DNA of 64,000 nucleotides, from assembly GCA_004369085.1 (NCBI GenBank), contig ML210183.1, positions 1-64,000 of the forward strand. The letters run 5' to 3'. This document shows, piece by piece, positions 32,260 through 43,866 of this stretch. The position numbers were made by a program, and so were the translations under genes. Under the pieces are notes generated by a model, which saw nothing but the letters and a program-made list of their open reading frames with translations, searched no databases and was not told the origin of the DNA. Position 1 is the first letter of the stretch, and each line of letters opens with the position of its first letter. This DNA is from Coprinopsis marcescibilis. Its lineage: Eukaryota; Basidiomycota; Agaricomycetes; Agaricales; Psathyrellaceae.

Positions 32260-34490
32260 ATGCCTCAGCCAGCGTTCTCCTGGTCGGTCCATCTAAGTGT
32301 TTCTCACGCATGTTTGCCTCATTTAGGAGACGTCCCGCCATGTCCGCACGGCTTCACTAAACAGCAATGTGTAGGTCCATCCCCTTTCTCTCGTCTATCT
32401 ATGCGTGTGCTTGGGGTGCGTTGCGGGCACCCTCGTCTTAGATTCCTGGTAACCTCTGTAAATCGGAGAGGCACACATGCTGCAGCGACCAGTGCTCACC
32501 ACGGAGACCCGTTGCCATTAATCCAAATACCAAAACACTCATCTGTGTACGCCTTTGGTGCGGCAAACGAGCGTTCGAGTCCTCTTTTTCAGACAAAGGA
32601 CGTGGAGTGGACAGTCTCAGGTGCTGCTGGAGAGTCTTGGGGTATTGTAGGGAGGGGGAAACGGAATGTCTTCCAGGTCCGTTCGACTCGCCGTTCAACT
32701 CGTCGATTCATATACCTATGGCAAATTTCTGTAGACCTTGCTCGGCCACACTCGTATTCACCCAGTACCACAGAAAGGCCTCTTCCCAATAATGCGCGAC
32801 ACCGACCCCTTCCCGAACATCAAATTCGTGCCCTTCCGACATAGTAATGCTGTTGGTCCCGGAGATAGTGGAGGCTTTTACGACTATACGGCGAGGTATG
32901 GTGCCTTGTGGGAGGGCGACGACAAGACTCTTGGGGAGAGTGTGCGGGAGAGTGCGCACACTTCACCCCTCTCTCTGCAACAGCGAGATGCGATCATGGA
33001 GAGCCTGGGGTTGAGGGAGTTGTTGGACGTGCCGCGGATTGCGTTGAGCAATGGGCAGATGAGGAGGGCGAGAATTATGAAGGCCTTGTTCAAGAATCCG
33101 AGACTATTGATGCTGGACGAGCCCTTGAGTGAGTGGTGCACACTTCCTCTCTTCTACACTGCGGACTCATAGGGCGATGTAGCTGGTCTGGATGTCATAT
33201 CGCGACGGCGATTCGTCGAGCTGTTGGAGATGTTGAAGAAGGTCCCATCGGCACCTCGGATTATCACCAGTTATCGGCTTCAGGAGATCGTCGAATTCGG
33301 GGATGGCGCTGCGCGCGACGTTGCGCCAGAGTTCCTGACCCATATACTGTTTCATGAGGGCGATAAATTTTGGGCGGGGACTAGACGCGAGTTCTTTAAC
33401 GATTTCGTGCCTCAGCACTTGGAACTCGGCCAACGACGAGGCGATACTATCGACGCAGCAACCAACAATGCAGGCGCTGGTCGAACTGTGGTTCATTTGA
33501 AAGATGTTAATGTTAAGTACGGGACTCGCAAGGTACGAATACCTCGAAATACTACTGCTGCCATGAGGTTCTCAACGGATATTAGGTCCTGGACGGCATA
33601 AACTGGGAAATACGTCAGGGGGACAGATGGCACCTCCAGGGAGGTAACGGTAAGCAAGTTATCCTCGTTTAGTGCTCTATGTGTTTATCCAACCCTCAGG
33701 CTCCGGGAAGACGACCCTGCTTTCGCTTCTTACCGGGGACCATCCCCAGTCGTATGTCCAAAAGCACCTGCTACTTCCATCGCCCGAATCCACGTCTGCC
33801 CCAGTAAACCAGAGCACAGTAACGCAACCAGCTTGGAAACTTGAGCACCGAAAACGGACTCCGACACCTTATTTGCAATACCTAGTCGGAGTGCTTTCCC
33901 CAGAGCTCTTTGACGCGTTTCCACGGAGATATCCTGGAATGTCTGTATGGGATGCCGTGCAGACTGGGTTCAGGGGCAGCTTTATCGCTTTGAATAAACC
34001 TGTGGGAGACGTACATGTGGATCCATGGGAAGCCGATGCTGCCTGTCTGAAGGAGTGGCGTATCCGGCGGTGTTGGGAGGTTCTCGAAGGACTCGGACCT
34101 GCTTCTTGGAATGGATCATCTTCTTCGAGTTCCAAACCGCAGGGTCAAGAAGAAACTGTGACGAGAGAGAGTCCTCTAAAGATATCCACCGTTACGAGAG
34201 AGTTTGCAGCAATGTCCTTCACATCTCTCAATCCAGGCGAACAGAGGATGGTACTGCTTATGAGGGCGCTTGTAGGCAGGCCGCTTCTGCTGATTCTGGA
34301 TGAAGTGTGGAGCGGAATGGAAGAGAAGATGATTGAAGCTGCGAGATTCCATCTTGACGGTTTGAATGGGCTTGGTGCTGACCAGGCTGTCATTCTGGTT
34401 ACACATTGGGATAGCGAGGTGCCTTGGACACCGGAGCACGGGCTGAAGATGTTCAGATTAGAGGAGGGTAGTGGAAGAATAATATCATAG
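32260..34490 (+). CDS. Soluble twin-ABC ATPase, YDR061W-like
   Basis: Exons 32260-32676 (start at 32260 or, as I prefer, 32401), 32735-33128, 33183-33532, 33586-33649, 33700-34490. The product is 624 aa from 32401 or 671 aa from 32260. It has two ATP-binding cassettes and no membrane segments. Cassette 1 has a poor P-loop (GIVGRGKRN) but a normal signature/Walker B region (LSNGQMRRARIMKALF, LLMLDEPLTGLD, the last split by an intron). Cassette 2 is canonical: GGNGSGKTTLLSLL, SLNPGEQRMVLLMRAL, LLILDEVWSG. Fungal proteins of this layout are often predicted to be mitochondrial, and the Arg-rich start (MRVLGVRCGHPRLRFL) would suit an import signal. Substrate unknown. The start codon is uncertain. 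Confidence 0.8.
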
Positions 34491-34675
34491 GCATTCTAGG
34501 CTAATACTTGACGTAGAGGTGACAGTGTGAGGGGTGATCTAAAAATAGCACATCATTTGATTTGGTTCACGCGAACAAGCGCTCGGATGATGCCACAATG
34601 ACCGGCAGCTTTAAGCTGCTTCTTGTCCGTCTCCACCCCTGTTATCACCCCCCCAGGTTGTCCCTCACCAGAGCC
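34491..34675. promoter_or_regulatory. Presumed promoter of the first CE9-type gene
   Basis: Short region between the ABC gene stop and the ATG at 34676. Two in-frame upstream ATGs exist (for example at 34598). I prefer 34676 because it gives MDDKPLPTYHG followed by a clean membrane anchor, like the paralog at 51620. Confidence 0.3.
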
Positions 34676-37600
34676 ATGGACGACAAACCACTCCCCACGT
34701 ACCACGGCCAACGAGCTCAACGATCGTCCTCGAGGAGTTTGGCATTCAAGGGGCTACTCGCGGCTGTCCTGCTCGTCGTTGGGCCTCTGACCTACTTCTC
34801 CAACACCGTCGTCGACCTGAGCAACAAACACTCGTCTTCGCCTTCAGTGCCGATAAATGCACAGGCCATCATCAACAAGTGCAAAGCCCTTGATGTATTG
34901 CCTGGGCCACCCAAGGATTTTGGGAAGCGTAAGGAGTCTGACAGATTCGAGCCGGGGACAAAGCCTGTGCTCATCCGCAATGCAACGATATGGACTGGCA
35001 GGGATGATGGGAAGGAGGTGCTGAAAGGTGATGTTCTGCTGGCGCACGGAGTTGTGAAATCTGTGGGAGATGCAGATGTTGCTGAGCTTGCTGAGTATGC
35101 GGATGTTGTCACTGTCGATGCGGAGGGTGCTTGGGTCACACCTGGGTACGTATTCGCGTTGAACGCGCTGGATTTTGTTTCATTAGGGATACATGCTGAT
35201 TACTTGCTGTTAGGATTGTGGATGCTCATTCACACATGGGCGTAGATAGTGCGCCTGAGCTGGAAGGCGCCGAGGATACCAACTCTTTCAAGGGCCTCAC
35301 TTTGCCATGGCTGCGAAGCCTGGACGGGCTCAACACACATGATGATGCATACCGACTGTCAATATCTGGCGGCGTAACCACTGCTAACATCCTTCCTGGC
35401 TCCGCCGATGCTATCGGTGCGTAATTTCACTTGTCGTATAAGTGCGACAATAACATGGCAGCTGGCTTACACTCGTATATTACAGGTGGACAAGCGTTTA
35501 CCATCAAGCTTCGCCCGACGAAGGAGAGGACTCCTACCTCGAAGTTGCTCGAGCCCCCATTCTCTCTCAATGCTACTGCTGGAGAAGATGCTGAACGTCC
35601 AAGATGGAGGCAGATGAAGTGAGTACGACTTGTATGCATTCGAGCTTATTGCTAACTAGGATCGATAGGCATGCTTGCGGTAAGCTTAGTATTCGACTTT
35701 CAAGACGCCGTGAACTATTGGCTAACCGCATATATACGTGAAATCAGGCGAGAACCCGAGTACGTGCTTCAGCTAATCCATTGACCGACCGTATTGAAAC
35801 AGTCTACGCATCTTATAGGCCGCGTATACGATGGCACGCGTATGGACACGCAGTGGGCGTTCAGAAACGCGTAAGTGGTGTACTTCTGGCTCATTTCCCG
35901 TGTAACACGATGTTCTTTGGTTCAGCTACGAAACGGCCAGAAAACTCAAGGTAGAACAAGACGAGTACTGCTCCAAAGCAGTGGCAGGTCGATGGACAGA
36001 CCTTGGGGCGTTCCCGGAGAACCTGCAATGGGAGGCTCTCATTGATGTTTTGCGTGGTCGGGTCAAGGTGCACAACCACTGCTACGAGGCTGTGGACCTG
36101 GATAACATGGTTAGGGTACGTTATAAAATCGGCATCGAGATTTATTCCTTGCAACATACACTTACTGGTGGTTTCATAGTTGACCAACGAGTTCAAGTTC
36201 TCGATAGCTGCGTTCCACCACGCGCATGAGACGTACCTGGTACCTGATTTATTGAAGAAGGCGTATGGTATGTGATGGATCTTGAACTAAGCCGACGTGT
36301 GCGCTGTTGACAGCACATGGTATAGGGGGACCGCCAGCTATCGCCCTCTTTGCGACCAATGCGCGATATAAGCGAGAGGCGTATCGAGGATCGGAGTTTG
36401 CACCCAAGATTCTTACTGACAACGGGTTGAAGGTCGTTATGAAGGTGAACGTCTCACTTGACTTGCACTAAAGTAAATCTGACCGATGGTATAGAGCGAC
36501 CACCCGGTCTTGAACTCGCGTTTCCTGCTTAACGAAGCACAACAGGCCCATTACTACGGTCTGTCGGAGCATTTGGCTCTTTCGTCTGTTATTTCGACTC
36601 CAGCGACCATTCTGGGCTACGATCACCGTATTGGGTTCCTTAACAAGGGTGAGTCAAGGGTCGTTTTGAGAGTAAGGAATGATTGGCTAACGATTGTCTT
36701 TCAGGCTACGATGCTGGTAGGAAAATAACGCTAGCTCGCAGGAACAGACTAATGATTTCCCTTCTCCTGTAGACATCGTAATTTGGGACAGCCACCCCTT
36801 GCAGATTGGGGCCACTCCCAAGCAAGTTTACATCGACGGTATCCCCCAACTCAAGAAACCACATGTCAACTCGAAACCCTCTCGTCTCCAAAAGTCGCCC
36901 CAAACACCCGACTTCAAGGTGGAGATTAAGGAGACACTGGAGCACGACGGCCTTCCTCCCCTGGTTGTGTACAAAGCCAAGGCGGATGTGGTAATCTTCA
37001 AGAATGTTAGTAGCTTGCATGTCAGGGAGGGGACAAAGGTGAAGGAGGTATTCGATGTTACGAGGCCGAATGCCCTGGGCGAGAATGGCGATGGTGTTTA
37101 TAAAGTCACAGACGTTGTTGTGGAGAACGGTAACGTTGTTTGCGTTGGGGTGAAAGAGGACTGTTTGAAGACGTATGAGACGCCCAGCTCGGTAATTATC
37201 AACTTGGAACGCGGCTCCATCTCGTAAGTCGACCCTTGTTTTGCTCTTGCTCTTTTCTCAGTGTTGATCATGGACTGTCGAATTTTAGACCTGCTCTTGT
37301 GAGCTTTGGAAGCCCTTTGGCGCTCAACCATATCGACCAAGAAGCCTCTGCCAATGATGGACGCATCGTTGACGTTCTCACTTCGTCCAACTCTGGTTTG
37401 CTCGGCCCAGGTCCTCTCATCCGAGCTGTAGACGGACTCTTGTTCGAGACGCGGGATGCACTGTCAGTATCCGTGACTACTCTTCCCCTACCAGAACGTG
37501 TTCACTGACCTGTCATTGTTTTTGTCCTACCTCAGACTGGGTTATCGTGCAGGTGTCACAGTTGGTGTAACAGCGCCCACAGGTGGCAGCTTTATCCAAG

Positions 37601-38514
37601 GCCTCTCGACTGCATTTGATACCGGAGCTCCTCATAAGCTATCGAACAACGCAGTTCTGCAGCAGGTCACGGCTCTGCATGTCGGCTTGCTCCCCTCTTC
37701 ACCGAGTGTGAGCACCCAGATCGCTGCGCTCCGCAACTTGCTGAAAGGAGAGTCGCAAGGTGATTTGGGCAAATATTTCAAGCTGGTCGCAGAAGTTAGC
37801 ATTGTTTCGCTTTTCCGAAGCACGCAAAGCTAACCTAATCGGACTACCAACGCGTTATATAGGGAGAGATACCGCTGGTTATCGACGTACACAGCGCGGA
37901 CGTGATCTCGACTGTGATCGAGCTGAAGAAAGAAGTGGACTCTCGATTGAGCGGTGGTCGCAAGACGCAATTCACCCTGGTTGGAGCCAACGAAGCGCAT
38001 CTCATTGCTAAAGAGATCGGGGCAGCTGGCATCGGCGTTATCCTCAACCCTGCGCGACCGTACCCAGAGGACTGGAAGTCCCAGCGCATGTGAGTCATCT
38101 GATGCTCAACCCTTACCACATGTTAAATTCTGACCTGCTTTGATAGCTTGCCTGGCCCACCACTCTCGGCAGAAACTTCAGCCACCCTTCTCCGTAAACA
38201 CAACGTCACAGTTGGTCTTGGAATCCTTGAGCAATGGCAAGCCAGGAGTACTCGTTTTGATGTTGCCTGGGTACGCCCCTTTTCACTACCACTTCGCTCG
38301 ATGCTTACCCCTCCTTTAGACCGCCCTGGACTCTAACGGCCGAATCACCAAGACAGAAGCGATTGAGTTGGTCACAGCCAACCTCGAACAGCTCCTTGGC
38401 GTGCGCAAGCCCAACTTGGACTTGGTCGCCGTCAAGCGAGGCTCGTTGCACGACTTTGAAGGCCAAGTTGTTGGAATAATCTCTTCGAGACAGCGAGGGG
38501 TGAACCTAATCTAA
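34676..38514 (+). CDS. Membrane-anchored amidohydrolase, carbohydrate-esterase-9 type, paralog 1
   Basis: Predicted 957 aa from 17 exons, including three tiny ones: 34676-35145, 35214-35416, 35486-35618, 35669-35679, 35748-35759, 35819-35870, 35926-36115, 36180-36267, 36326-36444, 36495-36648, 36705-36716, 36773-37223, 37289-37462, 37536-37794, 37863-38089, 38147-38270, 38320-38514. A type II signal anchor lies at about residues 23-45. The amidohydrolase domain has the metal-binding HxH (VDAHSHMG), a later His (VHNHCYEAVD), FHHAHETYLVP and the catalytic Asp region SDHPVLNSR. A second, related half follows from about ADVVIFKNV; it has PALVSFGSPLAL where an HxH should be. Family members deacetylate amino-sugars or act as other metal hydrolases; the substrate here is unknown. 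Paralog at 51620-55315. Confidence 0.85.
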
Positions 38515-38657
38515 GTTGAGATTGATGTATAAATTATAGGCATCTATAAATATGAGCCCTCCCAGATGTGCAGTTTTCACGAAAGCAAGGATTACGGATG
38601 GATCTGCGGGGTAGGCAGCTGGGGAGCTGTATGGGTGACCATTGCTCGAGGCGTCGG
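38515..38657. terminator. Short convergent 3' region
   Basis: 143 bases between the stop codons of the CE9-type gene and hda1, which converge. It must hold both 3' ends, so the transcripts probably overlap. No specific polyadenylation signal is certain. Confidence 0.35.
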
Positions 38658-41600
38658 TCATGTGCCATTTGCATTGCTAGGCACTTCGCCGTTAACAGCC
38701 TCGAGTAACGCCGCTCGTACAAATTCCTGGACCACCGGTAGAGCTTTCATCACAAGCTTTAGTTGCTGCCCTTCCGCTGTATTCATAACACGTTTAGGAT
38801 GGGAATATGCGTAGTGCACGGAGAAACATACAGATTGGAACGAATTTGCCGTGTTTCCGCGTCTCTCTTCCCTTGACTGCTAGTATTGGATGGTTTGGGG
38901 GGAGGACGACTAAAGAGTGCTGCGAGAAGGAATCAAGCGTCAGTGGACCCCTACAGAGCACTCGAAAAATTAGCACGCACGTCTCGATACCATTGCCGTA
39001 CATCTTCCATGCCATTGGGGGAAGCGATGATACTTTGCTGAAGGCCAACGATTTGGATGAATCCAACAACGTTTTTCATCATCCCAATTGCTTAAAGAAG
39101 AGAACATGAATTAAATTCTGATAGCTTTGAAAGATGCAAGAACACACCTCGGCGATTCAGCAGGTCGATGAGAGGCCGACATCCAGGACCGTGGCCGATT
39201 ACGATAATGTGTTTAGCACTGGAGAGCCTGCAAAGATCCAATCACTAAAGGGGTTTGAAAATTCGAAATCGCGGGCATACTGGACAAAGTTATCCCACAG
39301 ATACATCAGAACGTCTCTTGCACTATCGTCTGTGCTTTTACCACTGTTCCGCTGCAATGCGAACAGTGAGAAAGATTGGATAGAGGATGGAAAATACAGC
39401 GTACGGGAGAGGAGTATTGTGCATCAATGGGTTTCGGATAAAGATTGGCGTCTATGAGTGCGAAATTCTCCTTCGTGACCCAATTGATAAGTTGTTTCGA
39501 GAAATCGAGCTTCAAATCGTCAATGACCGCGGATTTCAAGTGGTACGAAAAATGCTCACCAGATAAGAACGATGGAGGCTGATGTCGCAGACGGCAGAGG
39601 ACTCGAGCTCCATCATCAAGTTTCCGCTAACGACGCGGTAGGTTTTGGATACAGATAGTCTGAAGGGAGGACGCACAATTCATGCACAAAGAATACTAGG
39701 GTTTCATTTTCCAGCATATCCTGCCTGTGATTTCGCACGCGATGAGATACGAAGCGTTTATAGAGGAAGTGAGACTTACGTGCACATGATCTGGGTCGAG
39801 AATAATTGTTCAAGTTCTGGCGTCATTAGAGGTATTTGCATCATGCCATATTGGGTATACAGGTGGTGTTGGCGATGTGCTTTGAGGATTTCTGAAGGTA
39901 CAGATTTCAGCAGAGCCATTTCCAAACAGGGATGCATCATACCGGGGATAGAGAATGATATTTCTTCCAATTCTATAGCGCGTTTAGAGTCAGTAAGGTC
40001 CCAGGCCAGGTCTAATGAGAGAAGGAGACTCGCCTTCTTGGGGCTCACAAGTCTTGGGGTCCAAGGACTTCCAATACTTGCTTTGGAATTTGGCTACCTG
40101 CCACACGGCTTCCGTTGCTTCTTCCGAAGCCACTAGTGGTGGAAGAGGGTCAGGTGCTCCTCCTAACAATACTTTGGTCACTGCCAACGCAGATTGCGAG
40201 ATGGCGTCCAAGTTGTAACCACCCTAGTAATGGTTTTGACCCAGCACGAGCAACGTGGGAAAGAAATATACTAACCTCGAGGGCTACCACCATCCTACCG
40301 CCTGCCAGCCCAGCCAGCATATGTGTCATATGTGCATACCCCGCAGGCGAGACATGACATTCGCCCAAGTCGTCGCCTTCTGCTGCGTCAAATCCAGCGG
40401 AAACTGAAAATACTTAGCCGAAGTTTGGTCGAACGATACAAAGAAACTCACTGATCACAAGCTCAGGAGAAAATTCCATTGCAATGGGAATGATCACCTT
40501 CTGGAAAGCGTGTAGGTAGTCAGCGTCCTCCATGCCGCCGTTTGGCCAAGGAACGTTGACTGAGCTGAAAATAACAGATCAGTCAATGTGCTACATAGTG
40601 GTTGAGGATGTACTTACTACCCCTCTCCTGCCCCCACACCACATGATTCCATGCTACCAAATGGCCCACAAGGATAATATGTTCCTTGCTCATACCGGTG
40701 AAGGGACATATAGAGCACGGATGGGTCGTCGTTGAATGCGCGTTGTGTACCGTTCCCTGAGATGGCGACTTTGCCTCAGACCCGTTGAAGGATTGCATAG
40801 CATAATTCTTACCGTGGTGTACATCCCTTGTAAGCATTTGTTAGATTGATGACTCTTCGGTCTAAACGACAGGCTCGCGTACCAGTCTAGGATCAATATT
40901 CGTTTAATGGGGGTGAGTTGCTGTACGACGCGTGCAGCAACTGCAGCGTTGTTGAAAAAGCAGAAGCCCATATGCTCGTTTGGTTCGGCGTGGTGACCTG
41001 GTGGTCTTACGATTGCAAACGACTTTTTCAATTCACCGCGAGCTACTGCAAGTGACGCCTCTATGACTCCTCCACAGCTGAGCAAGGCTGCTCGTGTTGT
41101 ACCAGGCATCACATAAAGCGACATTCCTTCGTAATATTCCTGTGAATCTACCCTTTCTTGCTCATTCATGTCTGCAGAAAGTAAGAACGATTCATCATTA
41201 ACCGACTATTCGCGACGACAGTAAAACGAAAAGTGAAGCAGATGCTAATTTAATTAAGCTCACGTTGTATCTGAATAACCTTATCCCAATGGTCCTCGCC
41301 ATGAACTAGCATCGCCTCTTCCTTTTTGACCGGTCGTATTGGAAGCCATTTCATTCTCTCGGTCAAATGTTCTTTGACGAGAGTCTGCCATATATTTTTG
41401 ATTCGGTTTGGTTGTTCCGGGTGGCCGTGGGGGTCAAGACTGAAATGCATCATCATATCCACCGAGTACACGTATCCTACGGTATATTCGGAAGCAGTCA
41501 GAGGCATCGAACTTGCCCTGGGTTGCCTTGGAACAGGTGTAGACCACTGTCGCGTCAACGAGGATGGCCCGGCGATGCCATTTGTAGACCGTGATGTCCC

Positions 41601-41663
41601 TTCCACATCTCCTGGTCGATCTATATCCATCGCGTCGTTATTTTGCTCCTGTATGCCGTCCAT
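38658..41663 (-). CDS. hda1: Class II histone deacetylase Hda1
   Basis: Predicted 700 aa from 17 exons: 41663-41264, 41171-40883, 40826-40813, 40756-40618, 40564-40452, 40403-40276, 40223-40034, 39972-39943, 39891-39780, 39724-39677, 39626-39560, 39509-39405, 39351-39281, 39227-39148, 39090-38981, 38919-38832, 38776-38658. The deacetylase domain has RPPGHHAEP, the zinc site DWDVHHGNGTQ, SAGFDAAEGDDLG and EGGYNLDAI. A C-terminal Arb2-like domain follows (LVFFVHEFGN, IIVIGHGPGCRPLIDLLNRR). It removes acetyl groups from histone lysines in a nuclear repressor complex. The seventh intron uses a GC donor (GCGAGT at 40033). An ORF extends upstream to 41861, but I start at the M of MDGIQEQNND. Confidence 0.93.
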
Positions 41664-42052
41664 GTCGTTAAGAGATCTGGCAGATTGTAGAATTTGAGCG
41701 CTTAGAGTGATAAAAGTCCGAGTGCAAGCATTAACCCGCGGTTGCCGCAAGGAGTTTCGAAAGCGATAAGCCTCCAATCCAAACACAGGCAAACACCCCT
41801 GATCGTTCTTGACTACACTATACCGATTTTCTGAGTTGATATTGGAATCCGGCACACACACGCACCAGCTAGCAATACAAGACGCTATATTTAATACGAT
41901 TTAGCGGTGATAAACCTTTCATGGTTGCCAAACCCAAAGTGACAGCCATGCGGGAAGCCCCTAAAAGAAGTGGTCTCCCACGCACTCCCCGACGCGAACG
42001 GCGGCGCGTCGAGTCTTCAAGAACTTCACGATAGCCAACACCAGTGACCATC
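41664..42052. promoter_or_regulatory. Bidirectional promoter between hda1 and rad10
   Basis: 389 bases separate two divergently transcribed housekeeping genes. No separate gene fits, so both promoters must lie here. No TATA box is obvious. Confidence 0.55.
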
Positions 42053-43371
42053 ATGTCCTCGACAGTTTCAGCGTCGACGTCCAAACCAGGGCCACCGCCC
42101 GTGGTCATCCCAGCAGCAAGCGGTAACAATATTGTCATAAGCTCTACCCAGGTACGCAGCAAAGGCTTCAATTGGCACCCACACCTTCAAACCTAACCAT
42201 GACAGAAAGGCAACCCAGTCTTAGAAGCCATTCGCAATGTCGGCAAAGAGTTTGGCGATATACTCGCTGACTACCAGGTTGGTAGAACGACTGGAGTATT
42301 ATACCTAAGGTAGAGTGCTCCATGGCTGAAACACGGACTTGCTGAAATGCTTCTACAGCTTGAAATACCATCGCCTGCACCCTGATTACATCGCCGCCCG
42401 GATTGAGAAGCTTGGGCACAGCTATACCCTTCGTATCCTGCTCATACTCTGCGACGTCGTACGTCTCACTCTGCCTCCAATACCGTTCGAAGCTAACTTT
42501 TGACGGCGTTTCTCAAGACAGAGCACCGCGATCTTATCCGCGACCTCACCCGCCTCTGTCTTATAAACAATGTGACAATCATAACCGCCTTTTCGTGAGT
42601 GTTCCTTCTTTTGTTCCAAACCCACTGACGAACCTGATCACACAGCTTGGACGAAGCAGGCCACTACCTCGCCACATACAAACAATTCGAGTACAGATCA
42701 CCAGACCTAATCAAAGAACGCACAGAAAAGGACTACAACTCTCTCCTCCGCGCCTCTCTCACCTCCATCCCGAAGGTTAACAAAACAGATGTCGAAACTC
42801 TGCGCACATCCTTTGGTGTACGCCATTCATTATTCCCTCCAGTTATGTACTCACCCACCTCCATATCTTACCTTCAACCTCACAGAGCTTCGCGGGTATC
42901 TCCCGTGCCACAACCGACCAACTTCAAAATCTCCCAGGTTTCGGACGCGTCAAAGTCAAAAACGTCAAAACTGCGTTCGACAAACCATTCAAAGGCAAAC
43001 CTCAATCGACCCTGGCAGTCGTCTCGTCCTCTCAGCTTCCTTCGTTCCCCCAAACATCTACATCTTCAGCGTCGGCTACCTCCAAAGGTGCATCGATGGC
43101 CAAGCAATCTCGTGCCCAACCAAGCACGACGGCTACCTCATCGAGTAGTGCTTTGAATCCAAACGAGGGCGCTAGTACCTTGACGACACAAGCCAGTGGA
43201 CGAAGACCTAGATCCCCAAGCCCAGACTGGGATATAGAATTGGACTTGGACCTCCCCGACGACGACTTTATACCTCATGCACCACCCCGGCCTCCACCAA
43301 ACGCAGGCGAGGTGACAGCCGATATCTCAGATATTCCTACCGGGGAATTTGACATCGACCTCGACCCATAA
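42053..43371 (+). CDS. rad10: DNA excision repair protein Rad10/ERCC1
   Basis: Predicted 345 aa from six exons: 42053-42151, 42206-42309, 42359-42458, 42518-42594, 42646-42817, 42886-43371. The central domain reads [19 protein letters not shown], then [18 protein letters not shown] and [20 protein letters not shown], and [20 protein letters not shown]. This is a near-textbook ERCC1/Rad10 core, which binds the XPF/Rad1 nuclease and DNA. The helix-hairpin-helix region follows ([20 protein letters not shown]), with a Ser/Pro-rich acidic tail. With XPF it cuts 5' of lesions in nucleotide excision repair and processes recombination ends. All splice junctions keep frame. The tail beyond the HhH is longer than in animals. 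Confidence 0.93.
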
Positions 43372-43866
43372 ACTGGGGAAATGCAAGGAATTGGTCTTGT
43401 TGGATTCGAATAGGAATAGGTATCTATCTACTTTAACTTTTTGTTAAACACGTCAAATGTATAATGTACTCTGGAATAATGCTACCACAAACGGCGGAAA
43501 GTAGTGTAAAACTATGTAAGATTCGGAATGTATGTACAATGTCAATGAATGAGGCTAACAAAGCCGTGTCGATGAATGTTGAATAGAAATAGCTTGCGCA
43601 TTGAAAGGAAAGCCGAATGAAATCTAGCCCGGAACTGTGTAGCAAAACGATGAATGCAAATGAGAGACGGACAAACGAAAAGCTGTAATAACAACAAAAC
43701 GAAAGAGAGCCATTAAGCAATGTCTAGTGTACGGAGACAAAAGCTTCACAAAAAGAAGCTAATACGATAAGAAATAACATAGGTATGATGGAATAATTAA
43801 CAAAAAAAAAGTTCCCCTAGGGACGCCAGTTCGAGACGATAAGCTGCTTATCGTTCACGAAACTAT
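43372..43866. other. Convergent 3' intergenic region
   Basis: 495 bases between the stop of rad10 and the stop of the 931-aa gene. It is AT-rich with an A9 tract near 43802. Probably both 3' UTRs; no gene seen. Confidence 0.5.

Noticed and set aside
41664..41861. N-terminal extension of hda1 to 41861
   Set aside because: The extension has no family similarity and would fill half the shared promoter; the Met at 41663 gives the usual acidic, Asp-rich start.
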